Assembly: GCA_965221585.1 (NCBI GenBank)
Contig: OZ244898.1
Location: 2,294,001-2,358,000 of the forward strand
Length of the DNA stretch: 64,000 bases
From: VXYK01 sp965221585
GTDB lineage: Bacteria; Actinomycetota; Acidimicrobiia; Acidimicrobiales; Aldehydirespiratoraceae
Direction of reading: 5' to 3'
Made by a program: the position numbers and the translations under genes
Notes under the pieces: model-generated
What the model was told of the DNA's origin: nothing
What the model saw: only the letters and a program-made list of their open reading frames with translations
The model's database searches: none
Shown: in pieces, positions 26,420 to 35,233 of the stretch
How positions within the stretch are numbered: the stretch's first letter is position 1
Layout: every line of letters begins with the position of its first letter

Positions 26420-27027
26420 TCGCGCACCGCCTCCCAGATTTCTGGAGTCCCGTAGTCCCAGAATTTGGTTCGGTCAATGATTATCGCCCCACTGCCCACA
26501 ACGCCGCCGGGCAGACGCCCATTGTGAATGCGCACCGACCGGTACTGACGGGGCGAAATCTCCGCAACCGCGCGCTTGTGCACAGCACTGTTGCGCCACT
26601 CCTGCGAATCGACCGGCTTCTCGTGAATGACGAGGTTCGCCCAATAGTTGTCAACCAATTCCGTGGAGCTGTAGCTCAGAATCCCGGGATGAGACCTGAA
26701 CTCCAGAAGCAAGTCGACCTCGATGTCGTCCACCACCGACTGTTTGGACTCGGGTCGACGTTCACCGAAGAAACCGACCACACAACGCTCCACTGGTTGA
26801 GCCAGCGCGACCGGATCACAGATCACCGCTCGCCTCGCCAAACCATGGACGTCCCAATGCAGCGTTTCGAAGGCTTGCAGATCAATCTCCCCGCTGCCGA
26901 CCTGCCGCGCCAGCACGCGAACGTCCTGCAGCATGTAGGCCAGCAGCGCCTTGTCGGATGTCACCAACGCGAGATCCGTGCAGGGATGATCTTCAAGCTG
27001 TTCAGTCGCCGCGAGTTCTATCAACAC
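26410..27027 (-). CDS. Conserved-looking hypothetical protein
   Basis: 205 residues; GTG start, no strong ribosome site, so the true start is unsure. The C-terminal half (NYWANLVIHEKPVDSQEWR, then SVRIHNGRLPGGVVGSG) looks like a folded enzyme-sized domain of mixed strands and helices, loosely like dimeric ferredoxin-fold proteins, but I cannot name a family. It follows the M24 gene by 64 bp on the same strand and is probably the last gene of the MttB2-Rieske-dehydrogenase operon, so a role in the same catabolism is possible. Confidence 0.6.
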   Translation of the reverse strand: MLIELAATEQLEDHPCTDLALVTSDKALLAYMLQDVRVLARQVGSGEIDLQAFETLHWDVHGLARRAVICDPVALAQPVERCVVGFFGERRPESKQSVVDDIEVDLLLEFRSHPGILSYSSTELVDNYWANLVIHEKPVDSQEWRNSAVHKRAVAEISPRQYRSVRIHNGRLPGGVVGSGAIIIDRTKFWDYGTPEIWEAVRDYL

Positions 27028-27091
27028 CGAAAATATTGAACCTTGGCTGGTGGCGTGTCAACAGCAAATTTCTTGTGGCGCGGCGCGGGTC

Positions 27092-28420
27092 TCAGACCAG
27101 GTCGAGCGGGTAGTCGGTGAGCAGTTCCGGGCCGGACTCGGTGACCAGGATCATGTCCTCCAACTTCACGCCCTCTCCCCCGTCACGCCTGCCCACGAAC
27201 GACTCGACGCTGAACACGTTGCCCACCTCGACCACACCATCAAACCCTTTGTGGTCCCACTGCTCGCGGGTGAACAGCGACGGATACTCGTCGCACAGCC
27301 CGGTCCCGTGAGCCAGGACCGTGTAACCGTTGAAGTCCTCGATATCGGGGTAGCAGAGACGCTCGGTTATCTCGCGGTAGGTGGTACCGGCCACAAACAG
27401 AGGCCGGTTCGACTCGATCATGTCGCGCGCCCGACCGAACACATCAACCTGAGCGCCGCTCGGACGACCGCTACCGCAGAGCCAAGTGCGAGACATGTCC
27501 ACGCACATTCCGTAAGCGCCGACCATGTCAGTGTCGAAAGCCATCAGCTCGCCAGGGGCGACCTCCTTGATGCTCGCCTCCTGATACCACGGGTTGGTCC
27601 GAGCACCCGAAGCCAGAAGCCTGGTCTCGACCCATTCACCGTGTCGCAGAAAGTTGGCCTTCTGAAGCTCGGCCCAAAGCTCCAGCTCGGTCACTCCCGG
27701 CACAAACACCGACCGCATGTCCGTGATCGACCGCTGGCAGGACTCGATGGCGCAACGCATCGCCACGATCTCGTCGCTCGACTTCACAAGGCGTGCATCC
27801 TCCATCAACTGGTGCACCGACAGCACGGTCGCGCCCCGGGCCTCAAGGGCGCGCAGGCCCTCCAGGCCGATGGTGTCAATGCCCATCCGCATGTCGCCGG
27901 TCCTCTGGTCCTTCTGCAGCAGTTCGATGATCTCATCGGCGAATCGCCCTGCTATCTCCTCGGAGCGGGAGCCCGAATAGAAGGGCACGAAGGAAGTCGC
28001 AGGACGGATCTCGGCGACCACCTCAGAATGCGCCGACAGAAACTCGCCCTGCGAGAACTCGAACAGCACGACATCGCCGTCGGCCGGCACCCACACGTAG
28101 CGGACCGCGTTGTGCATGGTCCAAATCGGCATGTTGGTGGTATCGGTGGCATAGCGGACGTTCAGCGGGTCGTGCAGCACCACCCCGTCGATGTTGTGAG
28201 CGCGCAGCTGCTCCCTGACCCGTTCGACACGGTAACGACGGACCGCGGCCATGTCGGGAAGCTCAAGACCCGCCTCAGTCCATTCCTGAACGACTGACTC
28301 GTGCGGCCCCAGCACGTGCCGGTTTCGTTGCGTGTGGTCATCGAACCAAGTCGGCGCGTCCGAGTAGGCCGTGATCCTCGGAACGTGTCGGGTCGAGAAG
28401 GGCTGATCGCAGGCGGTCAA
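27092..28420 (-). CDS. M24-family metalloenzyme resembling DMSP lyase DddP
   Basis: 442 residues if translation starts at TTG 28420, which overlaps the upstream stop as TTGA and has GAGAGGA upstream; an ATG at 28456 would give 454. The M24 (creatinase/prolidase) fold has likely metal ligands D296, D298, D308, H371, E406 and E421, plus D377 and Y366 (numbers from the TTG start). From memory, DddP uses D295, D297, D307, H371, E406, E421 with catalytic D377, an almost perfect match, whereas prolidases space H and E by 29. Creatinase is unlikely because the metal ligands are kept. Other DddP relatives with different substrates remain possible. Confidence 0.7.
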   Translation of the reverse strand: MTACDQPFSTRHVPRITAYSDAPTWFDDHTQRNRHVLGPHESVVQEWTEAGLELPDMAAVRRYRVERVREQLRAHNIDGVVLHDPLNVRYATDTTNMPIWTMHNAVRYVWVPADGDVVLFEFSQGEFLSAHSEVVAEIRPATSFVPFYSGSRSEEIAGRFADEIIELLQKDQRTGDMRMGIDTIGLEGLRALEARGATVLSVHQLMEDARLVKSSDEIVAMRCAIESCQRSITDMRSVFVPGVTELELWAELQKANFLRHGEWVETRLLASGARTNPWYQEASIKEVAPGELMAFDTDMVGAYGMCVDMSRTWLCGSGRPSGAQVDVFGRARDMIESNRPLFVAGTTYREITERLCYPDIEDFNGYTVLAHGTGLCDEYPSLFTREQWDHKGFDGVVEVGNVFSVESFVGRRDGGEGVKLEDMILVTESGPELLTDYPLDLV

Positions 28421-30951
28421 GAACGCATCCTCTCGCCGTGAGGATCCCATAGACAACCGTCGACAAGATGCGCGAGGCGTTGGCGACCCAGAATCTCGAT
28501 CTCGAAACGGCCTGTCGCCGCGCTTAACTCGGCGGGCACATATCCCATGGCGACCGACGTCTCCGAGTGGTGCGCGTAGCCACCCGAGGTCACCCAGCCG
28601 ACCACCTTGCCGTCATAGGCGATTGGTTCGTCGCCGGTCACATCCACACCGGCGCGGCCCGGTTCGGACTCGACGGTCCAGGTGCACAACTGCAACTTCT
28701 TCCCAGGACCAGCCGGGGAGTACTTGCGTTCCAGCGCGTCCCGCCCGATGAAGTCCTTGTTGAGTCGCACGAAACGATCGAGGCCGGCTTCGAACGGGTC
28801 ATAGATCGGGCGGTACTCGCGGGCCCACGAACCGAACCCCTTCTCGAGACGCAGAGAATTCAAGGCATGCAACCCGAAATGGCGAAGACCGAACTCCTCG
28901 CCCGCGCCGAGCAACTGTTGATACACGTAGCGCTGGTAACGGGCCGGCATCCAGAACTCGTAACCCAGGTCACCCGTGAACGTGATACGGCCACACCACA
29001 CCGGTGCCACTCCGATGTTGAGCTCGCTGAATGCCATGAACCGCATGCCATTCACAGACACATCGGAACCGGTCAGCTTCTCGAGCAAGGCCCGCGAATT
29101 GGGGCCCGCTATCGACAGGCCGCACATCTCCGCACCCAGCGTCTCCACCGAGACTCCGCCGTCGGCTGGCAGGTGTTGGTGGAACCAGCGCTCGTAGTAC
29201 CGCTCGGCGATGCCTGATCCGAAGATCACAAACCGCTCGTGGTACCGCGTGTTCCCGGTGGTACCGCCGACAATGGTGGTTTCGGGGCCCTCGGCTCGAC
29301 CGGGAGCCGGTGCCAGGCAAGCCACTGTGAGATCACCGATGAGATTGCCCTTCTCGTTGGTCATCGGAGCCAGAGCCATCCGACCCGGGTTGGGGACACG
29401 AGCGGCGATGAGGCGATCCAGCCAGGCACGGGCCCCCGCCCCGCCCACCACGAACTTGCAGAAACCCGTAGTTTCGGTGATCCCGACACTGGCCCGCACC
29501 GCCAGTGTCTCCTCTCTGACCGAATCCCAGGCGTTGGAGCGTCCGAAGGTCACCTCCTCGACCGGCTCGGCGCCGGCCGGCGCGAACCACAGAGCAGCCT
29601 CAAGACCGAAACCGTCGCCGAACACCGCGTTGCGTGCGCCCAACTGGTCGAAGATCGGCGATGTTTGAACGCTGCGAGCAGCAGGAAGGAACTCGTTGGG
29701 GAACGTGATGCGGAAACGTCTGCTGTAGTTCTCTCGGACCTTGACGTTGGTGTACTGCGGCGTAGCAAAATCCCCGAAGCGGGCGATGTCCATTCCCCAG
29801 ACATCGAAACCCGGATCACCGTCGGTGATCCAGTTGGCCAGTGCGACACCGACGCCACCCCCCTGGGACAGCCCCGCCATGACCGCGCACGCCGACCAGT
29901 AGCCCCGCAAGCCGAGCACCGGGCCGAGCAGCGGGTTGCCGTCGGGCGCGAAGGTGAAAGGACCGTTGACGACCTGCTTGATCCCTGCCTCGCGGATAGC
30001 GGGAAAGTGCTCGAATCCGACTTCGAGTGACGGCGCGATCCGTTCAAGGTCCGGCGCAAGAAGGCGCATGCTGAAGTCCCAGGGGGTCTGTTGGGATGAC
30101 CAGGGGTCGCCGTTTCGCTCATAGGTTCCCAGCAGGAGTCCACCGCCTTCCTGGCGAAGATAGATCTCTCCGCCGAAATCGATGCAGTGCATCATCTCGC
30201 CGTGCCGGAGGTTGTGGTCGGCGATCTCCGCGATGTCCTCGGTGAGCAGGTATTGATGCTCCATGGCCAGCACCGGCAAGTCAAGGCCCACCATACGCCC
30301 CACCTCGCGCGCCCAGAGTCCGCCTGCATTGACGACATGCTCGCAGTGGATCACGCCTGACTCCTCGCCCGAGCCGGTGTGGAAGGTATGCACGTTCCAA
30401 CCGCCGTCGTCGGCGGGGTCGATCTCACGGACCCAGGTGTTGCGGTACACCTCGGCGCCCGCCATACGCGCTGCTTTCGCATACGCGTGGGTGACCCCGG
30501 CCGGGTCGACGTGGCCTTCGTGAGGGTCGTACATGGCTCCGACGAAACACTCCTCGTCGATCAGCGGTATGAGTTCTTTCGCTTCGGCGACCGAGAGAAG
30601 CTCTGTTTCCATACCCAGGTAACGTCCGCGTGCGTGCGCCATGCGAAGCCAGTCCATGCGCTGTTCGGTGTCGGCGAGCATCACCCCACCGGTCAGGTGA
30701 ATACCGCAGTCCTGGCCCGAGACCTCCTCGATCTCTTTGTACAGGTCGATGGTGTAGCGCTGCAGTTGCGCGACGTTCGGGTCGCCGTTGAGCGTGTGCA
30801 TCCCGCCGGCGGAGTGCCAGGTCGAACCGGCCGTCAACTCGGTCCGCTCAACCAGAACCACATCGGTCCAGCCCGCTTTAGTCAGGTGGTACAGCACCGA
30901 GGCGCCGACCACGCCACCACCCACGACCACCACTCGCGCATCGGTCTTCAT
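28417..30951 (-). CDS. FAD-dependent dimethylglycine/sarcosine dehydrogenase with GcvT domains
   Basis: 844 residues from ATG 30951 (MKTDARVVVVGGG). Residues 1-390 are a DAO-type FAD domain with VVVVGGGVVGASVLYHL and His46 of STWHSAGG, the expected covalent FAD site. Residues about 390-840 are FAO_M and GcvT aminomethyltransferase domains (GDLGYEFWMPA, GLHALNSLRLEKGFGSW). Such proteins demethylate dimethylglycine or sarcosine and pass the carbon to THF as methylene-THF. It lies directly after the Rieske demethylase gene, matching betaine to dimethylglycine to sarcosine order. Electrons probably go to ETF encoded 15 kb away. Confidence 0.9.
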   Translation of the reverse strand: MKTDARVVVVGGGVVGASVLYHLTKAGWTDVVLVERTELTAGSTWHSAGGMHTLNGDPNVAQLQRYTIDLYKEIEEVSGQDCGIHLTGGVMLADTEQRMDWLRMAHARGRYLGMETELLSVAEAKELIPLIDEECFVGAMYDPHEGHVDPAGVTHAYAKAARMAGAEVYRNTWVREIDPADDGGWNVHTFHTGSGEESGVIHCEHVVNAGGLWAREVGRMVGLDLPVLAMEHQYLLTEDIAEIADHNLRHGEMMHCIDFGGEIYLRQEGGGLLLGTYERNGDPWSSQQTPWDFSMRLLAPDLERIAPSLEVGFEHFPAIREAGIKQVVNGPFTFAPDGNPLLGPVLGLRGYWSACAVMAGLSQGGGVGVALANWITDGDPGFDVWGMDIARFGDFATPQYTNVKVRENYSRRFRITFPNEFLPAARSVQTSPIFDQLGARNAVFGDGFGLEAALWFAPAGAEPVEEVTFGRSNAWDSVREETLAVRASVGITETTGFCKFVVGGAGARAWLDRLIAARVPNPGRMALAPMTNEKGNLIGDLTVACLAPAPGRAEGPETTIVGGTTGNTRYHERFVIFGSGIAERYYERWFHQHLPADGGVSVETLGAEMCGLSIAGPNSRALLEKLTGSDVSVNGMRFMAFSELNIGVAPVWCGRITFTGDLGYEFWMPARYQRYVYQQLLGAGEEFGLRHFGLHALNSLRLEKGFGSWAREYRPIYDPFEAGLDRFVRLNKDFIGRDALERKYSPAGPGKKLQLCTWTVESEPGRAGVDVTGDEPIAYDGKVVGWVTSGGYAHHSETSVAMGYVPAELSAATGRFEIEILGRQRLAHLVDGCLWDPHGERMRS

Positions 30952-30974
30952 TCGGCCGCTCGCCTGTCTCGCCG

Positions 30975-32288
30975 CTATCGGAGTTCGGGTGGGTAGGGAT
31001 TCACGCCGCTGCCGAGCCGGGCGGCCTCGCTGTCGTCGTCGCCGCAAGGGATCGCAATGTCTGCGGGGCAGTCGGCAGTCATCAGGTCGGCGACCATGTT
31101 GTGGAAACGATGCAACGGTTCTTCAAAACGTGGCGCCAGCGGACCGGGCGGCACCGCCCCTGTGGTCACGCCGCGTTGTCCGCGTTCGACGATGTCGATG
31201 TCCTCGTTGTTGACGTCGAACCAGAAACTTCGGGTCTGGGCCATGTCTTCGTCTGAGACCTCGGGTGTGGAAGGCGGAAGCAGGAACGTGCACCTCTCTC
31301 TGGTGAGGCCCGGGGCCACCGGCTCGAGGCGGATCAGGAACACATGGTTCGGCAGCACCGCCAACATCACATTGGGGAACACCGCCACAAACCGACCGCT
31401 CACCAGGTCGGACTGGTCGAGTCCCGCGGCGGGCGGAAGCACCAGCCAATCGTCACGGTCATCGCCCGAGACCGGCGTGGTGGTCTGACCGCAGTACATT
31501 CCCGGCCCCTGATAGCGGTAGTGGTCCTTGACCCGAGAGACCTTGGCCAGCTCCGGATGTACCCAACTCAGGTGGTAGTACTCCTGAAAGTTCTCGGTGA
31601 TCAACTTCCAGTTGGCTGCGACCTCGAACGTCGCCTCGGACTGCACTCGCCAATGCTCGAAGCCGTAGCCGCCCATGCGGTCCGGTAGGTCACCGAGCCA
31701 TTCGCGCAAAGGTGGTGTGGCCGCATCTACGCAGGCGAACAACAGCAGACCCCATGTCTCGACCCGGACTTCGACGAGTCCGAATTCGTCACGGTTGAAA
31801 CCTTCCCGGGGGATCTCCTCGAAGAACGGAGTCGAGCGCAGCGATCCGTCGAGTCCATAACCCCAACGGTGATACGGGCAGCGGATCGTGTTGCCGATGT
31901 CGCAATCGGCTGCGGCAAGTTCTGTTCCGCGGTGGCGGCACGAGTTCACGAAGCCCCGCAGCACTCCCTGTTCGTCACGGGTCACGAGTATCGACCGTCC
32001 ACCGACTTGGCGCACGAGCAGACGGCCAGGCTCCGCGACTTCGGCTGCGCTGCCCACCGCTACCCACGAGCGTTCGAACAGCCTGCTGCGTTCGGCAGCG
32101 AAGAAGCCCTCGTCGGCGTACATCTCGGGCGGCAACCCGGTTGCCGCCCTCAACGGAGCTCTGGTCCCCGTCCAGACCGACTCGTCGGCCCAATGCCCAT
32201 CAACACAGGGCCCATCAACACGGTGCCCATCAACACGGTGCCCAACTCCGTGGACCGCAGATTCGTGTTTCACCGGTTCGATCTTCAC
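30975..32288 (-). CDS. Rieske non-heme iron oxygenase, GbcA/CntA-like quaternary-amine demethylase
   Basis: 437 residues from GTG 32288, with GAAGGA 6 bases upstream; the frame continues upstream but overlaps the second mttB. Rieske ligands are C117-x-H119 and C137-x2-H140 (SCRHRG, CPYHRWGYG). The catalytic iron site is ENFQEYYHLSWVHPE with H239, H244 and bridging E236; a glutamate there is what I recall for carnitine and betaine demethylases. NNEDIDIVE supplies the third carboxylate. Residues 8-35 contain an odd His/Val/Asp repeat. It would oxidatively demethylate betaine to dimethylglycine plus formaldehyde; its reductase is not in the window. Confidence 0.85.
   Translation of the reverse strand: MKIEPVKHESAVHGVGHRVDGHRVDGPCVDGHWADESVWTGTRAPLRAATGLPPEMYADEGFFAAERSRLFERSWVAVGSAAEVAEPGRLLVRQVGGRSILVTRDEQGVLRGFVNSCRHRGTELAAADCDIGNTIRCPYHRWGYGLDGSLRSTPFFEEIPREGFNRDEFGLVEVRVETWGLLLFACVDAATPPLREWLGDLPDRMGGYGFEHWRVQSEATFEVAANWKLITENFQEYYHLSWVHPELAKVSRVKDHYRYQGPGMYCGQTTTPVSGDDRDDWLVLPPAAGLDQSDLVSGRFVAVFPNVMLAVLPNHVFLIRLEPVAPGLTRERCTFLLPPSTPEVSDEDMAQTRSFWFDVNNEDIDIVERGQRGVTTGAVPPGPLAPRFEEPLHRFHNMVADLMTADCPADIAIPCGDDDSEAARLGSGVNPYPPELR
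32195..32239. repeat. 15-bp tandem repeat, three copies, in the Rieske gene
   Basis: GCCCATCAACACGGT-type units start at 32195, 32210 and 32225, the last two identical and the first with two changes; a fourth degenerate copy may follow. They encode a repeated V-D-G-H-R/P-type pentapeptide near the N-terminus. Confidence 0.88.
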
Positions 32289-32301
32289 CAGCAGTCCTTC
32301 A

Positions 32302-33840
32302 TCAGTAGTCCGTTTCCACCCCGCCTTCGGCGACGCGTCGATCAACGTATGCGTGCAGTTCCTCTCGCACGGCATCATCGAGGTGAGGCTGCTGATAGGC
32401 CTCGAGGTGCTCGGCGACCAACCGTTCGGCATGGTCCAGCGCCGTCGGCGACCCGGCCTCCTCCCAGGACTCGTAGTTGCGCCAGTCCGAGACCGCTGGT
32501 TTGAAGAAGGCGCTCCGGTACCGGTCCTGGGTGTGTTGGGTGCCGAAGAAATGACCGCCGGGTCCGACGTCGGCGATCGCCTCGAGCGCCATCGAGGCGT
32601 TGTCCACCGCCAACGGTTGCAGGAAGGCGGCCACACTCTGCAACAGGTCGTTGTCGATGATCATCTTCTCGAAGCCGGCGTGGAGGCCGCCCTCCATCCA
32701 GCCCGCGCCGTGATACACGAGGTTGGCGCCGCCCATGATCGCGCCCCACAGCGAGAACACCGATTCGTAACCGGCCTGTGTGTCGACCGCGTTGGCGGCG
32801 CACACGTTGGACGACCGGTACGGCAGGTTGTAACGACGTGCGAGCTGACCCCCGAGCATCGCGGACTGCATGTACTCGGGAGTGCCGAAAGCCGGCGCGC
32901 CGGACTGCATGTCCACGTTGGAGGTGAACCCGCCGTACATCACCGGAGCACCGGGACGCACCAACTGCGTGAAGGTGATCCCGGCCAGGGCTTCGGCGTT
33001 CTGTTGCACCACCGCGCCTGCCACGGTGACCGGCGCCATCGCACCGGCGAGCGTGAACGGCGTGACGATGATCACCTGGTTGCGGGACGAGTACTCCAGG
33101 ATTCCTTCAATCATCGGCTTGTCGAGGCGCAGTGGCGAACTGACGTTGATGACAGAGTGGATCGACGGTTGCACGTCGAGTTCGGCGTCGCTGACACCGC
33201 GCACGATCCGAACCATCTCCAGACAGTCGACATTTCGCTGAGCACCGAGCGAGTAGGCGTTGACCGCCTTGTCCGACAGCGTCAGAAGATCCCGGAACGC
33301 TTCGAGATGACGAACAGAAGGATGGATGTCGATCGGCTCAACTGGGTAGCCGCCATGAGTCTGAACCGAGTTCAGGCATTGCGCGAGCCGGACGAGGTTG
33401 CGGAAATCGGCGCGGTTGCCGGTGCGGCGACCGCCTTTGCGGTCAACCACGTTGGGCGCGCTCGCGACCGAGCCGAACACGACGCTGTCACCACCGAAAA
33501 CCAGGTTGTGTGCGGGGTTGGGGGCATGCACCACGAACTCCGCCGGGGCGGTACGAATCAATTCAGTGACCATCTCCGGGTCGAAACGGACCCGCTCGCC
33601 GTCGATGTCCGCGCCTGCCGCGGCGAGTATTTCGATGGCCTTCGGATGAAGAAAGTCCATGCCGATGTCCCGCAGCACGAGCAGCGAGGACTCGTGGATC
33701 GCCTCGAGCTCGTCGTCGGAGATGACCGCTGTCGGGGCGAAGCGGCGCCGATGCAGATGCCAGTCCGGTTGCGGTGGCGCTGTCGGGCCTGAGGGACGCT
33801 CACGGCGGCCCCTGCGTCGAGGTGGAGACTGAGCGTTCAT
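32302..33840 (-). CDS. Second MttB-family methyltransferase, non-pyrrolysine
   Basis: 512 residues from ATG 33840; a GTG four codons upstream is possible and no strong ribosome site is seen. Family blocks match the first copy: GSVASAPNVVDRKGGRR, NVSSPLRLDKPM, PFTLAGAMAPVTVAG, RPGAPVMYGGF, AFGTPEYMQ and the C-terminal HFFGTQHT. No in-frame amber codon. It begins with an Arg-rich run (PPRRRGRRERP). It is the first gene of a minus-strand operon with a Rieske demethylase and a dimethylglycine dehydrogenase, but has no corrinoid protein beside it, so it would have to share the one at 5884. Substrate unknown. Confidence 0.88.
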   Translation of the reverse strand: MNAQSPPRRRGRRERPSGPTAPPQPDWHLHRRRFAPTAVISDDELEAIHESSLLVLRDIGMDFLHPKAIEILAAAGADIDGERVRFDPEMVTELIRTAPAEFVVHAPNPAHNLVFGGDSVVFGSVASAPNVVDRKGGRRTGNRADFRNLVRLAQCLNSVQTHGGYPVEPIDIHPSVRHLEAFRDLLTLSDKAVNAYSLGAQRNVDCLEMVRIVRGVSDAELDVQPSIHSVINVSSPLRLDKPMIEGILEYSSRNQVIIVTPFTLAGAMAPVTVAGAVVQQNAEALAGITFTQLVRPGAPVMYGGFTSNVDMQSGAPAFGTPEYMQSAMLGGQLARRYNLPYRSSNVCAANAVDTQAGYESVFSLWGAIMGGANLVYHGAGWMEGGLHAGFEKMIIDNDLLQSVAAFLQPLAVDNASMALEAIADVGPGGHFFGTQHTQDRYRSAFFKPAVSDWRNYESWEEAGSPTALDHAERLVAEHLEAYQQPHLDDAVREELHAYVDRRVAEGGVETDY

Positions 33841-33933
33841 GTGATCGGTCACACTACTAGTTTCAACCCCACCAACAACCCGAAAACTGGCGGCAACGTT
33901 CCGCCGTTCAAGCCAACCGTTAGGGTGACGGCG

Positions 33934-35223
33934 GTGACCGGGACCGCTACGGATATAGAGACGATTCAGCGGCGGACGCTGATCGTGTTGATGCTGTCGG
34001 TGGGACCCGCTGGCATGGGCATGGCCGGCGGCTTCTCTGCGACCAGCCTGGCTGCCGAGGACATAACCGGCCACGACGGTCTGGCAACGCTGGCCGCCAC
34101 CATGATCAGTATCGGCGGTGCGATCGCGGCGGTTCCGTTGGCTCGTCACATGGCCGCCCACGGCCGCCGCCCGGGCCTGCGAATCGGCTGGACGATCGCC
34201 GCGCTGGGATCCCTTGTTGCTTTCGCCTCGGTCCTCGCCGACATCTACCCGCTGCTGGTGCTGGGCGCCTTCGCGGTCGGCGTAGGTAACGGCACGAACC
34301 TCGCAGCGCGTTACGCCGCCGCCGATCTGGCTCAGCCGGATCGACGGGCCCGCACCATCGGCGTGCTGGTCTGGGCGTCGTCGATCGGTTCAGTTCTCGG
34401 CCCTACCGTAGCTCTGGGCCCGACCGGCTGGTTCGCAGAGCAGATCAACCTGCCACGCCTGTCCGGGCCGTACCTGATGGGTGCACTGGTGTTCGCTGTC
34501 GCCGGGCTTGTTGTGCACACCAGACTCCGCCCTGATCCGTTGATCCTGGCCACAAGCCTGTCTGCTGACGCACCGAATGCGCTTCCGACAGGGGAACGGC
34601 TCGGCATGGAGCCGAAGCCGAGCCTGCTCGACAGCTTCGCGGCCATCACACGCCACCCCTCCGCGTTGATCGCGGTCGGGGCCATGGCGGTCGGCCAGGC
34701 TGTGATGGTCGCAATTATGACGGTCACTCCGCTGCACATGGACGACGGTCACCACGAGACCCAGATCATCGGGTTGGTGATCAGCCTTCACATCGTCGGC
34801 ATGTTCTTCTTCGCCCCTGTCGTCGGCTGGTTCGTCGACCGTCTGCCCACCGCGACGATGGTGGCCACCGCAGGCGTGATCCTGTTCGTGGGAGGCGAAC
34901 TGGCATCGCACACCGATCCCTCCGACAGCCTCGGCGTGTTCGTCGGACTGTTCCTGATCGGTCTGGGTTGGTCGTTCGCGATGATCGCCGGAAGCTCCCT
35001 GCTCACCGCTACTTTCCCGGCTCACGAACGCGCCAACGTACAGGGCGCCGCTGATTTCACGATGGTGGCATCGGGAGCCGTGGCCGGGCTTGCCTCAGGG
35101 GTGATCGTCGAGGCCGCCAGCTTCGGGAGTCTCAGCCATTGGGCCGGCGTGTCCGCTCTGAGCCTTGTGGCCGCCGCACTGTACCCCCTGTTGGCGGGCC
35201 GCGCCGGGCTCCGCAACCAGTGA
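33934..35223 (+). CDS. MFS transporter
   Basis: 429 residues from a GTG at 33934; GTG at 33925 or 33841 are alternatives and the true start is unsure. About twelve hydrophobic segments; VPLARHMAAHGRRPGLR and GRTVFVDRLPT-like loops (GWFVDRLPTATMV) match the MFS A-motif. It is divergent from the second mttB and shares its upstream region, which includes a GC-rich palindrome around AACGTT at 33895. Substrate unknown; import of a methylated compound or export is suggested only by position. Confidence 0.83.
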   Translation: MTGTATDIETIQRRTLIVLMLSVGPAGMGMAGGFSATSLAAEDITGHDGLATLAATMISIGGAIAAVPLARHMAAHGRRPGLRIGWTIAALGSLVAFASVLADIYPLLVLGAFAVGVGNGTNLAARYAAADLAQPDRRARTIGVLVWASSIGSVLGPTVALGPTGWFAEQINLPRLSGPYLMGALVFAVAGLVVHTRLRPDPLILATSLSADAPNALPTGERLGMEPKPSLLDSFAAITRHPSALIAVGAMAVGQAVMVAIMTVTPLHMDDGHHETQIIGLVISLHIVGMFFFAPVVGWFVDRLPTATMVATAGVILFVGGELASHTDPSDSLGVFVGLFLIGLGWSFAMIAGSSLLTATFPAHERANVQGAADFTMVASGAVAGLASGVIVEAASFGSLSHWAGVSALSLVAAALYPLLAGRAGLRNQ

Positions 35224-35233
35224 GCTGCAATTC

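Noticed and set aside
27050..28297. Plus-strand 415-codon open frame opposite the M24 gene
   Set aside because: The minus-strand frame has all M24 ligands; the plus frame has His/Gln/Arg-rich, unfolded composition.
27092..28420. Creatinase feeding sarcosine to the neighbouring dehydrogenase
   Set aside because: Creatinases have lost the metal ligands, whereas all six are present here with DddP-like spacing.
31888..33792. Plus-strand 634-codon open frame opposite the Rieske and second mttB genes
   Set aside because: Spans two real minus-strand genes and has low-complexity Arg/His composition with no motif.
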